A stretch of 5,111 nt of DNA from Verrucomicrobiales bacterium (GTDB taxonomy: Bacteria > Verrucomicrobiota > Verrucomicrobiia > Limisphaerales > Palsa-1400). Shown piece after piece: positions 1 through 5,111 of the stretch; within the stretch, counting starts at the first letter, position 1; each line of letters starts with the position of its first letter. The notes under the pieces were generated by a model that saw only the letters and a program-made list of their open reading frames with translations, ran no database searches and was not told the DNA's origin. The stretch is from contig JAQGOW010000661.1 of assembly GCA_028293405.1 (NCBI GenBank), positions 1 through 5,111 of the forward strand, read 5' to 3'. Both the position numbers and the translations under genes were made by a program.

Positions 1-119
1 ACGCGACGATGCTCCGTTTGTGCGGCATCGATCACTAGCGTCTGACCGATCGTTTCCAAGGCCGCGACTTCCGGCTCACGGATGTGTCCGGCGAAGCAGC
101 GACTGGCATCATTGCCTGA
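1..119 (+). pseudogene. 3' end of a DUF1501 (sulfatase-like) gene, interrupted by an in-frame TAG
   Basis: Read in the frame starting at position 3, this stretch gives ATMLRLCGIDH, a TAG stop at 36-38, then RLTDRFQGRDFRLTDVSGE and AATGIIA, ending at TGA 117-119. Bases 1-2 (AC) fit the third-to-last base pair of a His codon, as expected before A-T. From memory of the family, DUF1501 proteins end in a 'DLHATxLxLxGLDHExLTYRxxGRDFRLTDVxG' block, so the match is strong on both sides of the stop. The stop sits where Glu is usual, so one GAG to TAG change would explain it. DUF1501 proteins are often exported alkaline-phosphatase/sulfatase-superfamily relatives, abundant in Planctomycetes and Verrucomicrobia and often beside DUF1549/DUF1553 cytochrome-like genes. 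Asp where Tyr is usual (codon 48-50) and Ala-Ala where Val-Val is usual hint at drift. The gene could still be working with a tail short by about 27 residues, or the TAG could be a sequencing error. Most of the gene lies outside the window. Confidence 0.72.
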
Positions 120-1896
120 TCCGATAAAACCGCAGCGGCATTTTCGCAGAGTTCGTATCGGTGACTTGCACCGTGCCACTGGTCGTGTTCGTCAGCGCGA
201 CCCAGTGGATCATGTCACTCGAAGCTTCGAGAACATTGGTCTTATTGATCGTGCCCATCGCCAACACCTGGAACCCAGCCGAACTCCAGCCCGCGCCTTC
301 GATCATGACATCACAAGGCGCTTCACACGCACCGACATCAAAGCCCGTGCCCTGCGCGATCGGCACCCCGTAAAAATCTCGTGTGCCCGCGTTAATGCCA
401 ACTAGTTTCGGCAGGTTCAAACCAGCATCCAACATCGGTGAGTTCGTCTGTAATTTGTAAGCGGCGAGATTGGGCAACAGTGTCGCATCGTTGAGCAACG
501 CGCCGCCACCTGCGCTCACCAACCTTGGATCAACGTTGAGGCCAACGTTCGCCGAACCAAGTTTTTCGCGACCGGTGGCCGTCTGCCAACTTGCAAATCC
601 AGAGTAGCTTTTGCTGCTGTCGACAATCGCGAACGCACCAGCGCCCGGCCAATAATCATTACCTTGCAACGAGAGGCCACTTTGCCCACTGGCAATCCAC
701 GCCAACTGCGCGCCACCGGCCGTTTGGAAAATGTTGTTTTGAATGCGCGAGTTCACCATTCCAGTTGACAGCACTAACGCTGCGGGCGACGGAGTGGTGT
801 TAGCCATGTAAACGGTGTTGTTGAAGATCGAGGCGTTGGTGATCGCGCCGTAAGTGTGAATGCCGCCAAACCCATTTTTGCGTGCGTCGTTCTGGCTAAT
901 GTTGTAGCGAATGACGTTGCCGCTGTTGTTGCCATCGCAGCAAAGCAAGTAACCCGCTCCGTCATTATCGTGCGAGTAGTTGTATTGGATGATGGAATTC
1001 TTCGTGTCGATGTCGAGATCGAGTCCACCGCCGTCGTGCGCCCCCGAAGTGTGATTGTGATGCGACTCGTTGAACTGCAGCGTCACGAATTGCGCGTCGT
1101 AGCACCAGATGCCAACGGGGCCTTCGCCTTGCACAAAATTGTTTTTGCCGTTGTCGTGGGCAGCGCAATACTCGACGACTGCACCGCTCACTTCGCCAAG
1201 TACGATGCCGTTTCCGGTATTTCCAGTGGCCGCTGGATCGCCAAAGTTGTTGTACACCTGGCAATAGCCGATGTAGATGTTCGTATGCACGTACGAATTC
1301 TGCGCGTAGGAAGAGATACCGGCTTTCAAATTGTCGTGCGATGAACAGCCGTAGATCGTCACGTTGCTGAAGTGCGTGCTTCCGCTCCACGTGCCGAATA
1401 GAATGCCCGAACCGCCAAACCCACTCACATCAACCTGGCTGACAGTGATGCCGTCGAGGACTGCGTTGTTCGCGAGGTCAGCGTAGAAGCTAACGCCGTC
1501 TTTTGTGTTCGCGGTCGAACCGCTGCCGGCGAAGTTTATGTTTGAGACAACAATGCCCGAGCAATTGTAAGCGTAGAAACCTGCGGCAGCACCGGCGTTG
1601 ATGATGGCGCGACCTGTCCCGTACGAGGACACTGTGATCGGGTTTGAAGCAGTGCCTTTGTCAGTTGCACCAAAAGTCAAACCACCGCTGAAACTCTGGC
1701 CACTGGCAAACAGGATTCTGTCACCAGCCGCAAAGCTGATGCCGTTCACCTTCGCGCTCGTTTTCCACGGCGCACTTGTGGACGTGCCTGCGTTGTTGTC
1801 GCTGCCCGCGGACGAGACGTAATATGTCGCCGCCTGAGCAACTGAACAGACCAACAGTGATAATACAACCGGGAACCCTAAAAACCTCAACCTCAT
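109..1896 (-). CDS. Secreted right-handed parallel beta-helix repeat protein
   Basis: This is a 595-residue exported protein of the pectate-lyase-like beta-helix type; its substrate is not determined. Residues 1-22 form a signal peptide: Arg2 and Arg4, a hydrophobic run from 5 to 19, and an AQA|A cleavage site after Ala22. Mature protein starts with TYYVSSAGSDNNAGT, the opening strand common in extracellular beta-helix proteins. Residues about 95-395 are short Asn/Gly/Ser-rich repeats, such as IIQYNYSHDNDGAGYLL (302-318), with the Y-N-x-S/T pattern of helix turns. Residues 455-525 (VDPRLV, SPMLDAG, DFYGVP, FDVGACE) form the closing cap often seen in these proteins. Residues about 530-595 look like a separate beta-sandwich module ending in LRFYRIRQ. 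His and Asp residues cluster at 279-312. The ATG at 1894-1896 is chosen because the signal peptide follows it directly; no Shine-Dalgarno sequence is visible. It lies 37 bases downstream of the phosphorylase gene, so co-transcription is possible. It may be a polysaccharide lyase, a hydrolase or a non-catalytic surface protein. Confidence 0.9.
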   Translation of the reverse strand: MRLRFLGFPVVLSLLVCSVAQAATYYVSSAGSDNNAGTSTSAPWKTSAKVNGISFAAGDRILFASGQSFSGGLTFGATDKGTASNPITVSSYGTGRAIINAGAAAGFYAYNCSGIVVSNINFAGSGSTANTKDGVSFYADLANNAVLDGITVSQVDVSGFGGSGILFGTWSGSTHFSNVTIYGCSSHDNLKAGISSYAQNSYVHTNIYIGYCQVYNNFGDPAATGNTGNGIVLGEVSGAVVEYCAAHDNGKNNFVQGEGPVGIWCYDAQFVTLQFNESHHNHTSGAHDGGGLDLDIDTKNSIIQYNYSHDNDGAGYLLCCDGNNSGNVIRYNISQNDARKNGFGGIHTYGAITNASIFNNTVYMANTTPSPAALVLSTGMVNSRIQNNIFQTAGGAQLAWIASGQSGLSLQGNDYWPGAGAFAIVDSSKSYSGFASWQTATGREKLGSANVGLNVDPRLVSAGGGALLNDATLLPNLAAYKLQTNSPMLDAGLNLPKLVGINAGTRDFYGVPIAQGTGFDVGACEAPCDVMIEGAGWSSAGFQVLAMGTINKTNVLEASSDMIHWVALTNTTSGTVQVTDTNSAKMPLRFYRIRQ

Positions 1897-1933
1897 TGGT
1901 CGAGAGTTTTAGCAGGCCCAATGCCATCGGCAC

Positions 1934-4144
1934 TTACTTCGTCAGATAATACTTGCGCGTATAATCCTGGACCATGCGCCACGTATTATATTTGGGCACA
2001 AGTGTCGTCATGGCGCGGCGAATCATTTTAATCCATGCGCGAGGAATGCCTTGGGCATCGCGCTCGTAGAAACGTGGAATGACTTGTTCGGTCAGCGTCT
2101 TGTAAAGGTTCGCGCTGTCGCGACTGTCTTGCTCTTCGACCGACATCGGATGACTGTCGTCGCCGATGGCAAATCCATTCGTGCCGTCATAACCTTCGCG
2201 CCACCAACCGTCGAGGATGCTCAGGTTCAAACACCCGTGACAACCGGCCTTCTGGCCGCTCGTGCCCGAGGCTTCAAGTGGGCGACGCGGGTTGTTGAGC
2301 CAAATGTCGCAACCGGAAACCATCTGCCGCGCGACATGCACGTCGTAGTTTTCGAGAAACACGAGGTTGCCTTTCAACTCGCTGTATTTGCTGAGGTGAA
2401 TGATTCGCTGAATGTAGCGCTTGCCCTCGTCATCGCGCGGATGAGCTTTGCCCGCGAAAATAAATTGGACAGGCCGCTTCGTGTCCTGAATCAGTTTCAC
2501 GACATTCTCGAACTGATCGAAAATCAACGGCGCGCGTTTGTATGTCGCAAATCGACGCGCAAAACCGATGGTGAGAGCATCAGGGTTCAGCAACTGATCG
2601 AACGCAATAAAGTCTGATTGCGAGAGGCGCTGACCCTGGATGAGCAAACGGCGACGAGCAAACTCGATGAGCTCACGTCGTAGTTTGTAACGCAACGCCC
2701 AGATTTCTTCGTCGGAGATGAAGTTGTTATCGTCCATCTTCTTCCAGAAATCCTCGGAATTGACTTCGACCTCCAGAGAAATGGCGGCCTTCGCTCGCGT
2801 TGGATTCGCCGACAAAGCGCCGGCGCCGGAAAGTTTGCGTTGCCAGAATTTGCGCACCGGTCCCTTCATCCAGCCCATGAGGTGAATGCCGTTGGTGATG
2901 GAGCCGATCGGGACGTCGTTGACTTTGCGATCAGGCCACATGCAATGCCACATTTCGCGACTGACCTCGCCGTGCAACTCGCTCACGCCATTCGCCGCGC
3001 GAGAAAATTTCAAACCGAGCACCGTCATGCAAAACGTTTCCTGCTCGTTGCGAGGATCAACGCGTCCCATGCCCATCAAGTCATCGATCGACATGTTGAG
3101 TTGCGCGAGGAATTTGGGCATCGCGTAATGCATCAACTCTTTGTTGAACCGGTCGTGACCGGCTTCGACTGGCGTGTGTGTGGTGAAAATGCATTGTTGC
3201 TTGGTCGTGGCCTGTGCTTGTTCGAGCGACATTCCTTCGGCCATTTTTTCGCGCATCAATTCGAGCGTGAGAAACGCCGCATGACCTTCGTTCATGTGAT
3301 ACACGGAAGGCTTGATGCCCAAAGCGCGCAGCAACCGCACGCCGCCGATGCCCAATACAATTTCTTGCATGATACGCATCGTGTTGTCGCCGCCGTAAAC
3401 GCGGCGGGTCAGGTCGCGATGGTGCTGGGAATTTTCGGGACGATTTGTATCGAGCAGATAAATAATGCTGCGGCCCACGTTAACGCGCCAAGCCTGGAAA
3501 GAGACATCGGACATGTCGATCTGGACAACACCGACGAGCGGCTGACCCGATTTGTCCAACACCGGTTCCATCGGCAGATTCTGCGGATTGAGCAGCGTGT
3601 AATATTCCATCTGCCAGTTGTCCTGGTTGATCTGCTGTTGGAAATAACCTTCGCGATAGAACAGGCTGATGCCGATGAAGCCAATGTCGAGGTCGCTCGC
3701 GGATTTGGTGTGGTCACCAGCCAAAATACCGAGACCACCTGCCGCGATCGGCAATGTTTCGTGAAAACCGAATTCGGCGGAAAAATATGCGACTGGATTT
3801 TTGATGAGAGCCGGCGCGTGCTTGCGGCCCCACGTTTCCTTGTCGTTCATGTAGCAATCGAAGTCCTGCAGAACTAAACGGACGCGGCGCCCGAAGTCAG
3901 GATCGAGCAGGCGCGCATGAAGTTCGTCACGTGACACTTCGTGCAAAATCGCGACAGCGTTGTGGTAAAGATTTTGCCAGCCGCGCGGCGAGAGCTCCTG
4001 AAAAATTTCCTGCGCGCCTTGGTTCCAGGTCCACCAAAGGTTGTGGGCCATCCGATCGAGGGCGGCAATCGTTTCGTCGATTTCGGTGTGCGATAAAGGG
4101 GCGAGGCTCATAGTTAAGTTCAAACAGCGACTGTCAATCGTCAT
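1934..4144 (-). CDS. glgP: Alpha-glucan (glycogen/maltodextrin) phosphorylase, GT35 short form
   Basis: This cytoplasmic, PLP-dependent enzyme removes terminal alpha-1,4-linked glucose with phosphate, giving glucose-1-phosphate. It has 736 residues and no signal peptide. Family landmarks run in order: NLWWTWN (35-41); YFSAEFGFHETLPIAAGGLG (120-139); GDHTKSASDL (143-152); YHMNEGHAAF (282-291); TTHTPVEAGHDRF (321-333); NGIHLMGWM (418-426); FARRFATYKR (528-537), which supplies the basic phosphate-site residues; FAGKAHP (563-569); EASGTSGQK (624-632); and LNLSILDGWW (639-648). Lys632 should be the residue that binds PLP. The layout is that of the short bacterial/archaeal phosphorylases, not the E. 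coli GlgP/MalP type, and no regulatory N-terminal extension is seen. The reading frame is intact from 4144 to a TAA at 1934-1936. Met12 (ATG at 4109-4111) may be the true start, because residues 1-11 show no family character; that would give 725 residues. Neither start has a Shine-Dalgarno sequence. The gene is divergent from the sulfatase and upstream of the beta-helix gene. The symbol is by family; malP would also be defensible. Confidence 0.96.
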   Translation of the reverse strand: MTIDSRCLNLTMSLAPLSHTEIDETIAALDRMAHNLWWTWNQGAQEIFQELSPRGWQNLYHNAVAILHEVSRDELHARLLDPDFGRRVRLVLQDFDCYMNDKETWGRKHAPALIKNPVAYFSAEFGFHETLPIAAGGLGILAGDHTKSASDLDIGFIGISLFYREGYFQQQINQDNWQMEYYTLLNPQNLPMEPVLDKSGQPLVGVVQIDMSDVSFQAWRVNVGRSIIYLLDTNRPENSQHHRDLTRRVYGGDNTMRIMQEIVLGIGGVRLLRALGIKPSVYHMNEGHAAFLTLELMREKMAEGMSLEQAQATTKQQCIFTTHTPVEAGHDRFNKELMHYAMPKFLAQLNMSIDDLMGMGRVDPRNEQETFCMTVLGLKFSRAANGVSELHGEVSREMWHCMWPDRKVNDVPIGSITNGIHLMGWMKGPVRKFWQRKLSGAGALSANPTRAKAAISLEVEVNSEDFWKKMDDNNFISDEEIWALRYKLRRELIEFARRRLLIQGQRLSQSDFIAFDQLLNPDALTIGFARRFATYKRAPLIFDQFENVVKLIQDTKRPVQFIFAGKAHPRDDEGKRYIQRIIHLSKYSELKGNLVFLENYDVHVARQMVSGCDIWLNNPRRPLEASGTSGQKAGCHGCLNLSILDGWWREGYDGTNGFAIGDDSHPMSVEEQDSRDSANLYKTLTEQVIPRFYERDAQGIPRAWIKMIRRAMTTLVPKYNTWRMVQDYTRKYYLTK

Positions 4145-4261
4145 AAGCTAGTCGTGGCGCGGGGGCACTGCAACCGGTTTTACCCTGAACCGGAAACGGT
4201 GTTTGTTCCGCGTTTGTGAAAAAGTAATGGCGCGAACTGCCCCTTCCGATAAAATCGTGCC
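4145..4261. promoter_or_regulatory. Divergent intergenic region between phosphorylase and sulfatase genes
   Basis: These 117 bases separate two genes read outward, so promoters for both should lie here. For the rightward gene, TAAAAT at 4250-4255 matches five of six bases of the bacterial -10 box. It ends 6 bases before the GTG at 4262, but no good -35 box lies 16-18 bases upstream of it. For the leftward gene I find no convincing pair of boxes. The palindrome AACCGGTT (4172-4179) is followed by AACCGG (4188-4193), so CCGGTT and AACCGG could pair as a 6-bp stem around an 8-base loop. It might be an operator or chance. The role as promoter region is inferred from gene order; the individual boxes are weak. 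Confidence 0.4.
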
Positions 4262-5111
4262 GTGAAAAACTTCCCCTGCTCGTCGCGCAAGCTCACCGCA
4301 CTGCTGGCTATTCTCATCGCTTGCCTGTCCGTCCTCCAAACCGAAGCTGCTCCCCGGCCGAACATCGTCCTCATCATGGCCGACGACATGGGGTTCTCGG
4401 ACCTCGGCTGTTACGGTTCGGAAATCCACACGCCGAACCTCGACCAACTCGCCGCGCACGGTTTGCGTTTCACACAATTCTACAACACCGCCCGTTGCTG
4501 CCCTACGCGCGCGGCGCTCATGACTGGGCTTTATTCGCACCAAGCCGGTGTCGGTCACATGGTTGAAAACATGAGCGAACCCATTGCGAACATTGGCCTG
4601 CCCGGTTACGCCGGCGATCTGAGTCCGCATTGCGTCACGATTGCACAAGTGCTCTCAACTGCGGGCTATCACACCGCGATGTCGGGCAAGTGGCACATCA
4701 CTCCAGCGATTACCAACGATAAGAAAAACTGGCCGCGCCAACGCGGGTTCGAGAAATATTTCGGACTCATTCACGGCGGCGGCAGTTACTTTGATCCGAA
4801 TGGCAATCTCGTTCGCGGCAATGAACCGGTTAAAAACGTTGGAACGAATTTTTACCTGACGGACGCGATTGCCGACAACGCGGTGCAGTTCATCAGCGAC
4901 TTTGCGCAGGATAAAAAACCATTTTTCGTTTACGTCGCATTCACCGCGCCGCATTGGCCGGTCCATGCACTGCCTGAGGACATCGCAAAATACCGTGGCA
5001 AATATCACAACAATTTCGACCAATTTCGTGAAGCGCGTTACAAGAAGCAGATCGAACTCGGGATTATTGACGGTAAATGGCCGCTGAGCCCACGCGACAC
5101 GCCGGGGTCGT
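4262..5111 (+). CDS. Exported S1-family sulfatase (arylsulfatase A-like), 3' end beyond window
   Basis: The first 283 codons of a sulfatase that hydrolyses sulfate esters, probably on a sulfated polysaccharide or related sugar; the substrate cannot be read from sequence. Residues 1-29 are a signal peptide (Lys2, Arg9, Lys10, hydrophobic 11-25, likely cleavage at TEA|A). PNIVLIMADDMGFSDLGCYG (33-52) gives metal-ligand Asp41 and Asp42. C-C-P-T-R (79-83) followed by AALMTG is the sulfatase signature; Cys79 should be converted to formylglycine, with Arg83 beside it. SGKWH (141-145) supplies Lys143 and His145, and APHWP (229-233) supplies His231. HTPNLDQLAAHGLRFTQFYN and YKKQIELGIIDGKWPLSPRD also fit the family. 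The C-terminal Asp-Asn metal ligands and subdomain lie past the edge. GTG at 4262-4264 is the only sensible start: an in-frame TAA lies at 4250-4252, and the first internal ATG (codon 39) would remove the signal peptide and leave only two residues before Asp41. No Shine-Dalgarno sequence precedes it. LIAC at 18-21 also resembles a lipobox, so a lipoprotein is possible. Confidence 0.93.
   Translation, partial: MKNFPCSSRKLTALLAILIACLSVLQTEAAPRPNIVLIMADDMGFSDLGCYGSEIHTPNLDQLAAHGLRFTQFYNTARCCPTRAALMTGLYSHQAGVGHMVENMSEPIANIGLPGYAGDLSPHCVTIAQVLSTAGYHTAMSGKWHITPAITNDKKNWPRQRGFEKYFGLIHGGGSYFDPNGNLVRGNEPVKNVGTNFYLTDAIADNAVQFISDFAQDKKPFFVYVAFTAPHWPVHALPEDIAKYRGKYHNNFDQFREARYKKQIELGIIDGKWPLSPRDTPGS

Noticed and set aside
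1..107. Minus-strand frame giving a plausible-looking peptide (EPEVAALETIGQTLVIDAAQ)
   Set aside because: It is the antisense of the DUF1501 tail, which explains the sequence far better; the frame has no good start and runs into the beta-helix gene's end.
856..1344. Open frame (162 codons) on the plus strand, opposite the beta-helix gene
   Set aside because: Its valine- and alanine-rich product mirrors the Asn/Gly repeats of the beta-helix gene; no start signal or family character is visible.
965..1390. Minus-strand open frame (141 codons) within the beta-helix gene in another frame
   Set aside because: It overlaps a gene with a clear signal peptide and fold, and its Arg-rich product looks like an out-of-frame reading.
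1922..1932. Small hairpin TGCC-ATC-GGCA after the phosphorylase stop
   Set aside because: A 4-bp stem with a 3-base loop and no following T run is too weak to call a terminator.
2840..3877. Long open frame (345 codons) on the plus strand, opposite the phosphorylase gene
   Set aside because: It lies wholly antisense to a strongly supported GT35 gene, is rich in His and Arg as expected from the opposite strand, and shows no recognisable domain.
4132..4137. Perfect -35-like TTGACA on the minus strand
   Set aside because: No acceptable -10 box lies 15-18 bases downstream, where the sequence is ACTATG at the Met12 codon, so transcription would start inside the gene.
4148..4648. Minus-strand open frame (166 codons) opposite the sulfatase start
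   Set aside because: It is antisense to the sulfatase signature and signal peptide; its product shows the usual pattern of sequence read from the wrong strand.

Overview
The window most resembles a chromosome segment from the Planctomycetes-Verrucomicrobia group, with Verrucomicrobia the better guess. This rests on protein character, not on a marker gene. The window holds a DUF1501 C-terminus, a secreted beta-helix protein with an 'RFYRIRQ'-type C-terminal end, a short-form glucan phosphorylase, and a secreted S1 sulfatase carrying a C-C-P-T-R active site. Base composition looks moderately GC-rich by eye, and none of the gene starts has a recognisable Shine-Dalgarno sequence.

Layout. Positions 1-119 (+) carry the 3' end of a DUF1501 (sulfatase-superfamily-like) gene, broken by an in-frame TAG 26 codons before the family's usual end. 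It converges with a 595-residue secreted right-handed beta-helix protein (109-1896, -). Going up the minus strand, a 37-base gap separates that gene from an intact alpha-glucan phosphorylase (1934-4144, -), so the two could share a transcript. A 117-base divergent intergenic region (4145-4261) follows. Then comes an exported sulfatase read rightward from a GTG start at 4262 and cut by the window edge.

How the parts fit. The sulfatase, the beta-helix protein and the DUF1501 remnant are typical of polysaccharide-degrading, sulfatase-rich PVC bacteria. The sulfatase and the beta-helix protein act outside the cytoplasm. The phosphorylase is cytoplasmic and would release glucose-1-phosphate from glycogen or maltodextrin. 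No direct pathway link between the phosphorylase and the secreted proteins can be shown here.

I see no RNA genes, CRISPR array, insertion sequence or tandem repeats, and no undescribed multi-gene system. The two observations most worth checking are the nonsense codon in the DUF1501 tail and the sulfatase start, which is GTG with a -10-like element placed as for a leaderless transcript.
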